The notes below the pieces were generated by a model. The model was given only the letters and a program-made list of their open reading frames with translations. It was not told the origin of the DNA and searched no databases. From Penicillus capitatus (Eukaryota > Chlorophyta): 64,000 bases of DNA. Each line of letters opens with the position of its first letter. The stretch's first letter is position 1. Below, in pieces: positions 34,879 through 46,264 of this stretch. The DNA is taken from positions 774,292-838,291 of the forward strand of contig OZ287707.1 of assembly GCA_965649825.1 (NCBI GenBank), given 5' to 3'. The position numbers were made by a program, and so were the translations under genes.

Positions 34879-35947
34879 ATGGACCGCCCACGTCTACCGC
34901 TGTTGAATCGCCAGAGCGCGTCGCCGGATGCCTATAAGGCAAGCCGAGTACACTCTTGCCCATACCGGCCACCTTTCGCCGTCGTCTTGCCGCGGACGAC
35001 ATCACCACAAGTCGCAACTTCCGTGACGCCAAACCAATTGAACCAACCGAGTGTCGTTGTGTCGGAACAACTCGACCGCGCGACAGGCGCCGCACACTGT
35101 GTCCGAAACGAGGTAAGGCGCAAAAGAGCTGTTCCACGAATCTGCGTTTTCTTACAAGACTATGGAAAAGGTACCTCGGACGAAGCGCAAAGTGATCCCG
35201 CGACAGTCGTCTGGCCAGATCCCCATGCCGCGCGCTCTGACTGGGCTTCTGACATGCCCACCGAGTGGCCTATCCGCATCCGACTCGCCCTCTTCGGGCA
35301 ACGAAACTACCAGCGAGGAGGTTTTTGTGTGGAATCCAACGACAGAGCAGCTGAGTCAGGGACAGACCAAGTTGGTAATTAATTTATCTGCTGAGAGTAT
35401 TTTCAAAGAGAGAGAAGCGCGACACAACCATGAGAAGTATCAGTACGAATGCCAGATCAAGCGACTCCACAGCGAACGAGATAACATAACGAAACTGAAT
35501 CATGCCCTCGAACAGAAATGCAGCCAGCAGACACTGGAAGTCAACCAATTGAAGCGCTCGCTGGAAATAGCCCAAAAGAATTTAGCATCGTACGAATCGC
35601 ATTTGGCAAAACAGAAGGTACGGTCACACGCAACAGCACCCTTGATCACAACATATCCTTCTATTTCTGCAGACAGAAGACATCCAGAGCCAGCAAAAAT
35701 TGAAAATAGCTTGCAAGACGATCGATGAACAGAAGACAATGTTGGATAAGGCCAAGAAAGTTTGGCAAGCCATGAAGAGATGGGTGGAAGTGCATCTTGA
35801 TGAGATGCATTCTATGTACGTGTATCAATCGACGCCACTGTTCGCCTGCAAATGCGTTCTCTCTTCTGTAGGTTGCCTCCAGAAGCGAGGTCAAGTTTGG
35901 AACCGAAGGCCAAGAAACAGCGCATCGATCGGTCTCTCATAAGCTAG
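34879..35947 (+). CDS. Coiled-coil protein, copy B of a tandem pair
   Basis: Starts MDRPRLPLLNRQSASPDAYK, followed by a disordered Ser/Pro/Val-rich region and the conserved VFVWNPTTEQLSQGQTKLVI. Then come NLSAESIFKEREARHNHEKY and a coiled coil (YECQIKRLHSERDNITKLNH). Further exons add TIDEQKTMLDKAKKVWQAMK and the basic tail KAKKQRIDRSLIS, with TAG at 35945-35947. Relative to copy A the helical part has diverged strongly while the W-P-T block and intron positions are kept, so the duplication is not recent. A GC donor after DAYK at about 34938 is conceivable but not required, since the frame stays open. Confidence 0.68.
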
Positions 35948-36090
35948 TCGACCATGATTGGCCGGTGCTCTGCCGAGATGTTGTCAATAGAATCATTTGT
36001 GTTTGCACGCGTGTGTGCTCTTATCGTTTTATAAAGCCTGCTCTATTCTGTTCCTCTCTTCGAAGCGACCCTGCACGCAAGGTTTGCATC

Positions 36091-39000
36091 ATGTCGGATG
36101 GAAAATACTTCTCGACGACAAAACGCGGTTCCACTAATTCGCCTCTGACGCTGCCGGATGGCACAGACGTCTGCGTTTAGGCGAGATTAAGGAATTAAGT
36201 GAAGAACTGCGCAGCTTGGATAAAACAAAAAAGAAAGAGGCGGTGAAGAAAGTCATTGCGGCTATGACTGTTGGAAAGGACGTCGCGATGCTCTTTCCGG
36301 ACGTCGTCAATTGTATGCAGACCGAAGACCTAGAACTAAAGAAGCTCGTTTATCTCTACCTCATTAACTATTCCAAATCTCAACCGGACCTCGCCATCAT
36401 GGCTGTCAATACCTTTGTCAAGGTGCCTTGAAATGGCACTCTATTAGACTGCTGTCTGAGTGAAGATGTAGGATTCCCAAGATCCGAATCCATTGATTCG
36501 AGCATTGGCTGTGCGGACCATGGGGTGCATTCGTGTGGACAAGATAACGGAGTACCTCTGTGATCCATTGAATCGTTGTCTGAAGGTCGAATGCCGAAAG
36601 GCAGACGTCACATCATGATGACGCAACTGTATGGTACAGGATGATGATCCCTATGTTCGAAAAACGGCCGCCATCTGTGTGGCGAAGCTGCACGATATCA
36701 ATGCAGAGATGGTGGAGGACAGAGGATTTTTGGATCAATTGAAAGCGAGTTATCTTCCATGAGATGGCCTAGGGAAGACGCTGTCTGAACTGCAGGGAAT
36801 GCTACAAGACTCAAATCCCATGGTCGTTGCCAATGCCGTGGCTTCCCTCGCAGAAATCCAAGAACTGAGCGGAAAAGAAGTCTTTGAAGTGACAAACACG
36901 GTCGTTTTTAAACTCCTGGCAGCACTGAATGAATGCAATGAATGGGGACAAGTGTGTCGACCACCATCCAGTGATGCGCTCCATAGATGTGATGTGACGG
37001 GTCTAGGTGTTCATCTTGGATGCGATGACGTCTTATGTGCCTTCGGATCCTTCTCAAGCAGAGAGCATCATTCAAAGAGTCATTCCCCGTTTGCAGCATG
37101 CCAATGGAGCAGTCGTTCTCTCATCTGTCAAAGTACGATTGATCCATCGGTATGTGTGAGATCTATGTTGTGTTTGATGTGACAGGTCATTGTCAAACAA
37201 ATGTCCTTGGTCCAGGATGCATCGGTTCTGCGAACGTGGTGTCGTAAGATGGCACCACCGCTGGTGACACTCTTGAGTGCCGAGCCCGAGGTGCAGTACG
37301 TCGCATTGAGGAACATCAATCTCATCGTACAGAAATTCCCAGAAGTGTTGACAAATGATGTCAAGGTATCGACAACGTCACACTTTCTCTGCACCAAGTA
37401 GGGATCGTGTCACAGGTCTTCTTCTGCAAATACAACGATCCATTGTACGTAAAGATGGAAAAACTGGAAGTCATGATTAAACTTGCAACAGACGACAATG
37501 TCGACCAGGTCTTGCTGGAATTCAAGGAGTATGCACAGGAAATCGACGTAGAGTTCGTTCGAAAGGCAAGCCGCTTCTGTTCCGTCTCTTTGCCTACAGT
37601 CTCTGTTCATGTCTCTTAGGCAGTCCGTGCAATCGGGCGTTCTGCTATTAATTTGGAGAAAGCTGCAGAGCGGTGTATCAATGTTCTGCTCGAGCTGATC
37701 GAGACCAAAGTCAACTACGTCATCCAGGAGGCAATCGTCGTCATCAAAGTGAGAACAGAGCAGCAGGAAAAGCGATGCTCACTTCTCTCGGTGTTGCACA
37801 CCAGGACATCTTTCGTAAATACCCCAATAAATACGAGTCCATTATTGGAACCCTCTGCGAAAGCTTGGACCGATTGGATGAACCTGAAGCAAAAGCATCG
37901 ATGATCTGGATCATTGGAGAGTATGCAGAACGCATCGACAATGCAGATGAGCTGCTGGATACATTCCTAGAGACATTCCCCGACGAAACCAGCGTCGTGC
38001 AATTGCAGTTGCTGACGAGTTCAGTGAAACTCTTCCTCAAGAAACCAACAGAACTTGCTCAGCAAATGATTTCCAAAGTCCTTTCGGCTGCCACTTCCGA
38101 AGCAGACAATCCAGATCTGAGAGACAGAGCCTTTGTGTACTGGCGATTGCTCAGTACAGATCCTGAAGTGAGACGTGTGGTCAGGAGAGTCAGTTGTTCT
38201 TCACAGGTTTCTTTAGGCAGCAAAGGACATCGTGCTCTCACAGAAACCGATCATCTCGGATGACACCAACAATCTTGAGCCATTGTTGTTGGAAGAGCTT
38301 CTCGCGCAGATGTCCACACTGGCGTCTGTCTACCACAAACCTGCTGGAACTTTCGTGAACAGGGCACACTTGGCTGTGCAGAGAGCAGAAGATATGAAGG
38401 CACGCACCTTTAATCAGGATACCTCGATGGAGCCTTCATCATCAGTAGACACCTGTCTCTGCCTCTGCTACAGAACACATGCTTTGTGTGACATAGATGA
38501 ACGAGAGCGAGGTTCAGCCAACACAAGAGGCTGTCGATCTTGTAGATTTCTTAGATCTTGACGCTCCGGCACCACCTGCTGCTGCACAAACGACGGCGGA
38601 ACCTGTGGTTGCTCAGACAACGGGCGGGACAGGTGTGAAATCGTAAGTGCTATCACATGCGCATGTGGTAACGGATATATAGGGGGAGATATTATGGATC
38701 TGTTGGGCGATCTGGATATCTCTGTTCCATCGCCAGCTCCCGTTTCTCAAATCGATGCCGCCATTCCAACCGCGGCAGCCACACCTGCTGTTGTGGATCC
38801 GTTCGGCTTTGATGACTTCAGTTTGGCACCCACTCCGGCTCCTTCCCTACCCGTCCCCGATTACCCAGTCGTGCTCTCTAAAGAACAGTTCAATGGAATG
38901 GAAGTGCGAGCAACGATGGCACGCGAGAACGGTGTGGCAGTCTACAAGATCGCGATTGTCAACAGCTCGTCGTCACAGTTGAGTGGCTTCATGCTTCAGT

Positions 39001-39658
39001 TCAATAAAAACTCCTTTGGCCTTCAACCTGCCGATCAGGTTCTCTTGTATGTCTCGTTTGTCTTCAGGCGCATTAAGATTCTGTTTCAGGTGGTGCACAT
39101 CCCTGGTGTTCAGCCAGGGGCATCTGGCCAAGGACAGGTTCCTCTTGCAGAAAATCCGGCTCGTTTGGCCCAGGGAGCTGCAAGCGATGTGCTCCAGGTG
39201 GCACTCAAGACCAATGAACTCAGCATTGCGTACTTCGCAGACACGATTCGCCTTGAAGCTCTGCTCCAAGAAGACGGATCTATCGATACCAACGCTTTCC
39301 TGGAACTGTGGAGGAGCCTGAGCGGTACGAACGAATCAACACAGACCCTCACCGTTACCGTTCCTACTGTGGAACCAATGACACAGAAACTTGGATCCGC
39401 TAACGTTTTCCTCATGGCCCACAGAAAGGTAGGATGCGTATATCGACGAGATCCCCTTCTGCTTAGTTTGTGCTGTCTTAGGTCCCGACTGGAAATCAGG
39501 AGGCTGTCTATGTGACCTGTCGTGCCATGAATCTCCCTCAGATTTTGATCGAATTGCGTTTCAGCTGCGGAGTCCACGGCGTGAACTGCGTGATCAAAAC
39601 AGAGCGTCCAGATATTGCCCCCTTGATGTTTGCTGCCCTTCAGAGATTGATGTCTTGA
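36091..39658 (+). CDS. AP1/2B: AP-1/AP-2 beta adaptin (clathrin adaptor large subunit)
   Basis: At least ten introns. The trunk matches beta adaptins: [109 protein letters not shown]. The hinge has clathrin-box-like LVDFLDLD and DLLGDLD. The ear domain follows ([20 protein letters not shown], ending FAALQRLMS). One beta chain may serve both AP-1 and AP-2. Introns include GT-AG ones with TGATGTGAC just before AG (36990, 37175), one with the reverse motif (36607), and a candidate 33-nt GC-AG intron at 36745-36777. Start ATG 36091, TGA 39656-39658. Confidence 0.93.
36745..36777 (+). other. Candidate 33-nt GC-AG intron in beta adaptin
   Basis: TTGAAA|gcgagt...ggaag|ACGCTG removes an in-frame TGA and joins FLDQLK to [14 protein letters not shown] in phase. 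A GT start would leave about 24 nt and the wrong phase. Confidence 0.55.
36990..37183 (+). repeat. Two TGATGTGAC copies in consecutive beta-adaptin introns
   Basis: Copies at 36990-36998 and 37175-37183, both sense. The first is 6 nt from the AG acceptor (ggtctag), the second is immediately followed by AG. They mark the 3' ends of successive introns in one gene. Confidence 0.7.
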
Positions 39659-39963
39659 CAATGTTCACACGAATGTGTCTCAAAGAACGGACCAACGTGC
39701 TTAAATGGAGGATAGTCTGCAGATTCTGTAGAGATAGATGTCTGCGTTACACTCAGGGTTAGGATGATCAACATTCAGAACAGCAATAAAATCTCTTTCA
39801 AACTTCAATGACCTCCTCCGAATCCACAGGAGAAGCAGAAGGATCAGGCTTTAACGCCACTGCCTCAAAGAAATGCCAAATGGGTGATAAAGGTTATTCA
39901 GAATAGGGTCGGTCTTTAAGAATCCATTCTCGCTCGTTGTGATCAAATGCCAATGAAAGAGTC
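39659..39963. other. Convergent intergenic region (adaptin / PP1)
   Basis: Between two 3' ends; no gene, RNA or repeat recognised. Likely both 3' UTRs. Confidence 0.5.
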
Positions 39964-41202
39964 TCAGGCTCGAAGCCCTTTGAAACTCCCTCCTCTTCCG
40001 GGTAGCATTCCAAACTTTGACTTGGTCTTCTCTGCCGGCTTCAGTATCTACCACCATCACCACGACGTCCCATCTCGCTCGTGGGAAATAATAGATGGCG
40101 GCGTTACTTGGAATGAACACATGAGAGTTTCGTCGACGCTCATCATCGCACCAGCGTTGTCGAACTCGCCACAGTAGTTAGGAGCAGAAAATACAGTGAC
40201 TAATTGTCTCTTTGCAAAGAACTCATAACCGTCCTCCACCACCTCGATGGCATCAGACGGATCAGTATGCGTGTATGTATGATTGGGAGGAGGGTATGGA
40301 CGCACTTGGTGTGCTCGGCAGATCAAATCGAGGTCGTGTTCTTCGAGGAAAGCGCTGACACAGTCTGTTCCAAAAGTGTAAGATACACCTCTATCATTGT
40401 CCCCCCATCCATCAACGTCTTTGTCGGGATCGGCCCAGAGCAAATCGCACAGCAGCCCAGAATCCGGTACATCTGTTGGTCTTGGGATCTGTTTTATTTG
40501 CTCCAGTGACTTCAGATCCGGAGAAAGGCCACCGTGCATGCAGAGTATCTTTTCATCGATTAGGGCAGCGACAGGCAAACAGTTGAAACAATCCGTAAAC
40601 GTCCTCCACAGTCGAACATTGTACCGCCGTTTGCATTCATCAAAGAAACCATAGATTCGGTTGATCGATGCACATTCATGATTTCCGCGCAGCAGAAAAA
40701 AATTCTCACGGTACTTGCACTACAACAACAGCAGCAATATCTCACTCAATAGCACCTCTGTGATGTCTTTCTAACTTTGAAAGCCAGTAACAGGCATATG
40801 GTCTCTAGACTCTGCTTGCCTCGGTCAACATAGTCTCCCAGAAAGAGATAATTGGAAGCAGGTGGCAGCTGGCCATATTCAAACAGCCTTAGCAAATCAT
40901 TGTATTGACCATGAACATCGCCTAGCGTCCTTCTTTACATCAGACATACGCATGATTCGCAGACTTACCGCAAATTTTGATGGGAGCTTCGAGCTCGAGT
41001 AGATTCGGCTGTGATAGAAATATGGTTTTGGACGCCAGACAAAGCTGTCGAATTTCCTGTTCCGATAGGTGCGCGTTTCTTCCTTGCCGACCGTGTCTGA
41101 ACTCTACCAGTCGGTTTATGATACTATCGAGTACTCTATCGTCCTTGAAAACAACGACTGTGAGTTCGAGCGCGGCACGAAGCCGAGAGAGGCGCGCACC
41201 AT
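39964..41202 (-). CDS. PP1: Serine/threonine protein phosphatase PP1 catalytic subunit
   Basis: All PPP-family metal and catalytic motifs are visible after splicing: [97 protein letters not shown], and the PP1-type end [11 protein letters not shown] with a Gly-rich tail ending GLRA. PP1 acts with targeting subunits in many pathways. An extended intron-like insert near 40250-40310, after [17 protein letters not shown], should be removed. The start is proposed as MVRASLGF at 41202, joined by a 35-nt intron to [15 protein letters not shown], because no better ATG exists. Confidence 0.92.
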
Positions 41203-41562
41203 AAGAGACGTCGTCGATGCAGTCTAATGGACAGGAATCCTTACACACAAAGCAGCTTTGCCGCGAAGACAGATGTCTGTGTTTGATCGGCGAGATGGCT
41301 TAGTTAATACACGTTTTCTATGACGCGGCTATCCAACACCTCCAAACCTGACGGTGCGCGCACCGCACAGTGATCGCGTTGAGTTTAGAAAACAGGCCAT
41401 CTTACAGAGAAGCCTCGACCGCTCTCTCCACAGAATCATCGCCATCGCGTCTGTGATCCCGACTCGCCGTAGTGTTCCCGTCTGTCTGTCTAGTCTCCGT
41501 ATTGTCGAACTCTCCCAACAGCATGGGATCCTGTGACACCTGATCGTGAGTATTGAATGAAG
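41203..41562. other. Intergenic region upstream of PP1
   Basis: Promoter of PP1 and 3' end of the next minus-strand gene. No gene seen. Confidence 0.5.
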
Positions 41563-43062
41563 TCATTTGCGTCTCTCTACCGCGAGTTGAGTATGACAGC
41601 AGTTTAGTCGACTCTCAAGACATCCAAGATGCAAAAGATATTCGAGTCTAGCCACAGTGTCCCATTCTCTTTGAACAGCATTCAGAGAATTCTCTTCTGC
41701 TGTGCCTTTATCACATGGATCGATGCCATCTGGTCTAGCTGTTGTGCATGAAGAACGAACGCACCATTCGTTTCGTGTCGAAATCTGCATTGCACAGCGA
41801 AGGTCGTGAAAGACGCGTGAGCCTCGGTCTTGGATGGTTCTTGCCGAAAGGCTCCATGAATAACGAGTGCTGGACTGAAATCCGCTTCACAGTGTACCAA
41901 TGCCTGACGAAATCGGCAATGCTTTTGATGGGACGGCCGTATCTGATTGATACTTGTGTTGTCGACCAATCCAATGATGTGACGTCTCTCAGATCCACGC
42001 AGATGCTGCCATCGGTCTCGCCTTCTTGAGTTCCGTTCTCTTCATTCTCACCGACTCGGCCGTCGGGAAATGTCTAAATTCGACCGACTGCTGCAGATGG
42101 ATCCATGCCATTATCCATACCTCTGTCATCAGCAGGGAGTACCGGAATGGATGCTTTGGCCGTGGCGTATCCCAATGAACAGATAACGAGATCGAGCAGT
42201 CCATATACTTCGTTCGCCATTCCTTTCTTTCTAGCCACAGCATTGTTCCCTGAAGAGGTGGATGCGTGGCATTCCGCTGTTGTCAAGCAGAACAGGCAAC
42301 AGATCTGCAAACCTCCGAAAGGGAAAAGATCTCAACGGGGTGCCCTTCGGAGCATTTTCTTCTCAAGTTCTGCAAACGACCTGCCGCCCACATGAGACGT
42401 GACAGTCGAGGCACTCTTTTCGCTATGGATGCATTCTCTGCTTTATCTCAACGTCACTGTATGGCATAGTGCTCTCACTTTTCATGGATTCCATACTGGC
42501 TGTGCTGATGGCGACGTTAAGGTAAGGCATCATACTGTCCAGTCTCTGTCTGAGCTGCTTCAGACGGCGTGCCCATTCCGCAGGCGACGTTGCATCTTCG
42601 CCACGTCTTTCCTGTCGTGCCTAGCCAAATGGGAAACTCTACTTTCCGCGAAGAACAGTGCTGTTTGTCGACTTCTCGAATTTTGAAGTCGGTAATATCT
42701 TGTGTGATCTTGTCAATCTCTTGTATGATAGCCACGGCAACATCTCGAGCTCCTTCCATCGCCTTTGCACGCACAGTGTATCTGTCGTCGCTGTAGATAA
42801 AACAGCCCCTCTTGACCTGATTCCCCTTGGCGACGTGCTGTGCCACGATGTCTAGAGGCTGCTGTATCACACGGAGCTTAATGTCAAGATCTTGACTTTC
42901 ACGCAGGATCTATACAGATACGAGATGTCGTTAAGTCATATCTTATGCTCTTGGACATCGGACTGCGCTCACTTCGGGCTCGGCGCCATATTTTTCCGTA
43001 CAGAAATCTGTCACTTTCTTCCAGCTCCCACGAATGAGGAGGCCTATTCCTTGATTGACTGC
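41563..43062 (-). CDS. Unrecognised multi-exon helical protein
   Basis: Joined exon pieces read AVNQGIGLLIRGSWKKVTDF, CTEKYGAEPE, ILRESQDLDIKLRVIQQPLD, IVAQHVAKGNQ, AMEGARDVAVAIIQEIDKIT, ARQERRGEDATSPAEWARRL, KQLRQRLDSMMPYLNVAIST, then GMANEVYGLLDLVICSLGYA, an acidic segment (DGRVGENEENGTQEGETDGS) and a C-terminal NAVQREWDTVARLEYLLHLG ending at TGA 41563-41565. It is mostly helical. I recognise no family, and the N-terminus is missing: no good ATG precedes the first exon before the DRC5 start at 43136. One intron begins directly with GTCACATCATTGG at about 41983. Confidence 0.45.
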
Positions 43063-43135
43063 CTAACGCATCAGGAATGCGACTTGGCACAGGGATCGGT
43101 GATCGGTAACCTTTGTCCCGATTGGACTGTTTAAA

Positions 43136-44743
43136 ATGGCGACGGCTGCTCCGAGCATCGTGTCAGAAACGACGACGGCGGACGAAGCGTGGAAGACAGA
43201 AATGCAAACGAACGGTACGTCACATCATCACCAGAAAACGAACGGTCGCGTTTAACGGCGCCGACAGATACCAATCGACCTCGATCGTTTCGCATTGCTT
43301 TTCCACCTGACGTCGTTTCCCGTTCTTCGAAAGAGTGATAGACATCGAGAGAATGATGCGATTTTGTGACATCCAAGAGATTTGTTGTTCTCTGCGTCAT
43401 GATCGTTTTGCTGCCGTCTTTGGCGTCGCTCTGTCAGAGCTCACTGATTTCAAACATCCATCGTGCCCCTTTCGTCGAGAAGAAACCGCTTTTGGAACAG
43501 CTTTCGGCACTCCCTGTCGCAAGGAGATCCGATATACTTCGACATCTTGACCTCGAACTCGATCTCGAACTCGCGGGAACGTGGATCGATGACGAGACCT
43601 ATTGGAAACGACGTTGCGCTGTCTGCTGGAAAACCTGCATCCTTGAAAGTAAAGACAGCGACTGCTGCGAGATCCGTTCTTAACGGATCGCGATTTTTTC
43701 AAGAGCATGGGGGTTCGTGGAAACAAGCTTTCTTCGAAAAAACCGTCAGCAGGCGAATTGCATCGTTCGACGCATCGACAGAAAGCATCGCAGAGCTTCA
43801 GCGTCTTCTCGCCTATTCCAAAAAATACATCCGACGCTTAGAGATCGACAAACTGCCGTCGCATCTGAATCTCGAACTCGTGTTTGATCACCTGGGCCAT
43901 GGACCTACCTCTCTCGTTCTTAAGTATGGCCCAGGGGAGGTCGGTATGAAATACGAACGCACCCTCTTCGGGATGAAACTCTCTGACAGTCGGTAAGAGG
44001 CAGATCCGTTCGATTCTTGTTCAGCCCTTGCATCCAGGTCGCTGTCAAGAGTCCTGGAAAGTACAGAAGTCTTGACGCATCTGGACATCAGTAATAATTT
44101 GATCGACGATGACAAGTTGAGGATTCTGTGCAGTGGAATGCTGGACAATATCTCTCTGACTCAGCTGAATCTCAGCAAGAATCGGATATCGGACAGAGGC
44201 ACACGTGCCTTGGCCAAAGTACTGCAGACAAACGATATCCTCATTCATTGCGATGTCTCCGACAATTGCATCTTCCTCGACGGCGCTCGTGCAATGGCTC
44301 GTGCTCTTCGCACCAATCGTGCGCTCCGTCATTTAGACATGAGGTGATGAGATGTTGAGCAGCAGGATGTGTTCTGATGCGTTCGTTGTCTCAGTTTGAA
44401 TCGATTAGATGATGACGGCGTGAAAATGATTCTGGACGCTGTGGTTGGACACCCCAACCTCATTTCACTGAATCTCGATGCCAACAATGGAGGGAAGGAA
44501 GCAGCAGAGGCGCTTTGTATTGTGATCGATGCAAACAAGACGCTGCAAAGTATTGGCATGTCAGGAAACAATATTTCATCGAAAGGCGATGAAATTCGCG
44601 AAGCTGTCCTCCGAGGCCGTCACATCCAATGTCTGGATTTGTTCTGTTCCCAACTGAGAGAAGACATGGGGATGGATATCAAAGAATGTCTCCTACAAAG
44701 AGCTGAAGCGAAGGCTGTACAAGAGATACGCCCAGCACTATAG
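43136..44743 (+). CDS. DRC5: Dynein regulatory complex subunit 5 (TCTE1), leucine-rich repeat protein
   Basis: The N-terminal part contains FVEKKPLLEQLSALPVARRS and WIDDETYWKRRC, followed by EHGGSWKQAFFEKTVSRRIA and SYSKKYI-type text, then LVLKYGPGEVGMKYERTLFG, all characteristic of DRC5. Leucine-rich repeats follow (LTHLDISNNLIDDDKLRIL, LTQLNLSKNRISDRGTRALA, HLDMR/LNRLDDDGVKMIL). DRC5 is in the nexin-dynein regulatory complex of motile flagella, so the organism has, or recently had, a flagellum. Exons 1-3 are small and uncertain. Exon 1 (MATAAPSIVSETTTADEAWK) can be joined to ENERSRLTAPTDT only by a 20-nt intron at 43215-43234. Stop TAG at 44741-44743. Confidence 0.8.
43215..43234 (+). other. 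Candidate 20-nt intron in DRC5 containing the 9-mer
   Basis: AACG|gtacgt...caccag|AAAACG is GT-AG, keeps the frame (QTNENERSRL), and contains GTCACATCA. It would be among the shortest spliceosomal introns known. Other N-terminal models are possible. Confidence 0.3.
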
Positions 44744-44929
44744 AGATGAAATACGGAATTCCAGAAACGCGCCCTCCAGCCGTGTCTTTTCCATAAGACA
44801 TCAATAAGGAGTCATTACCTGCATGTCGCACGATCACACGTGGCATATTCGTTGTCTGCCAGAAAACAGGATGCTTCGCACCTTGCGTTTGTGCACCACG
44901 AGATCTGTCTTTTGCAAAGCAGTTGGCAG

Positions 44930-46228
44930 TTACAATGGAGGTAGGTCTGTGTGCAGCGGTATGTTTGTCTGTGGAGATCCCTTCAATCTCTTTATGTTGT
45001 ACTGGATACGCGCTGCAAGCTTTTGGATCTCTTCTTCTTTTTGGGGGTCACTGTCATCGTCCACAATCTTCTCCGAGACTCCATCAACATCGATGAATCT
45101 GCCTTTCCTCTCTGGCAGAGTGTTCGGGATTTCGTATGCTTCGTCATCGTCGGACTCGTGACACCTCAAGTGCTCTATCTCCTGGATCTCTGCCTCGGAA
45201 TCACTCAGATCTTCATCCTCCGAAAAATCGTTGACCGTCTGCATACACATTCCCTTAGGAACGTTTTGTCGCCATTGCTGTCTAGCTGTACATAGTGTGC
45301 CATCTGTCGTGTCTGCTGATTTCTAAATGCATGCTTCTTTCTTGGTTGTCCCTGTGATTTCGATAATGACATGGCGTTCTTGATTCTCATCTGGTTCTCT
45401 TTTTTCTGTCTCCAAGCATTCAGATCCCCTTTCATCTCATTCAATGTTGCCTTCGACCGTTGACTCGCTGCATATTCGTTTCCGACATTAAAGTAACTGG
45501 GATCGTGCAGTCCTTTCCGTGCCAGATCTGCATGGGTGAATCCACGGTACAAAAAGACTCGAGATCCTAACAAGCACACTTGCTGATATTTGGCCCAAAA
45601 GAAGAGACCTTTCTTCGGACCTGCCCGATCGAGCACCACTGCTCCTGTTCTCAGTTCAAGTCGTTCAGCAAATTTTGCAGTATTATCTGTCCATGGCGAT
45701 CCCACTTCGATGCGCACCATTTCATAAAACCGAAAAGCACTTCGGATGTGTTTCACCAACTCCTTGTTCAGTCCATAGCGTCCCACAAAGAAATGAGGCT
45801 CCATTTTCATGCCGTCTGCAATCAATCTCTGACGGATTCTCTATCAAACAAGACACTCTGGACGGGAATGTGTCGACCGGACTGACATAAGGGATATCTC
45901 GATTTGTGAAACGGAGGCCGATGTTGGTCCCTGTTGCGTCGTATTGTGGCTTCTTTTTTCGAGGAGGGCGTTTTCCAGCACGTAAGGCTGCTTGTTGTAT
46001 CTTGGTGTATTCATCCAAAGCATCTTCCAGGCTCACATTGTCCGGGTCTCTGGAAAAGGCAGCGTGTAGATTATAGGTCGTGGTCGGGTCTTCTTGCACA
46101 TTTACACGCACGTCGCGCGAACGATCGATCGAGAAACGACGTCCATGTTCTGCCAAGGCGCCGCGGCAGGCGATCTGTGGCAGAATACGGTGGCCATACC
46201 TCAGAAACGAAAATTGATGCGGCTTCAT
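44930..46228 (-). CDS. CRM (CRS1/YhbY)-domain RNA-binding protein, organelle-targeted
   Basis: The N-terminus MKPHQFSFLRYGHRILPQIA with later arginines resembles a transit peptide. The middle has GTNIGLRFTNRDIPYVSPVD. The CRM-like fold is seen in HFFVGRYGLNKELVKHIRSA, RFYEMVRIEV, GAVVLDRAGPKKGLFFWAKY and VFLYRGFTHADLA. A charged helical stretch and a very acidic tail (SEDEDLSDSEAEIQE) follow. CRM proteins act in plastid or mitochondrial group II intron splicing and ribosome maturation, and are essentially restricted to green eukaryotes besides bacterial YhbY. Start ATG at 46228 overlaps or nearly abuts the start of the divergent deacetylase gene. Stop TAA at 44930-44932. Confidence 0.72.
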
Positions 46229-46264
46229 TTGCGAAAAGCGACAACGTCTCTTCTGTGTTGCATC

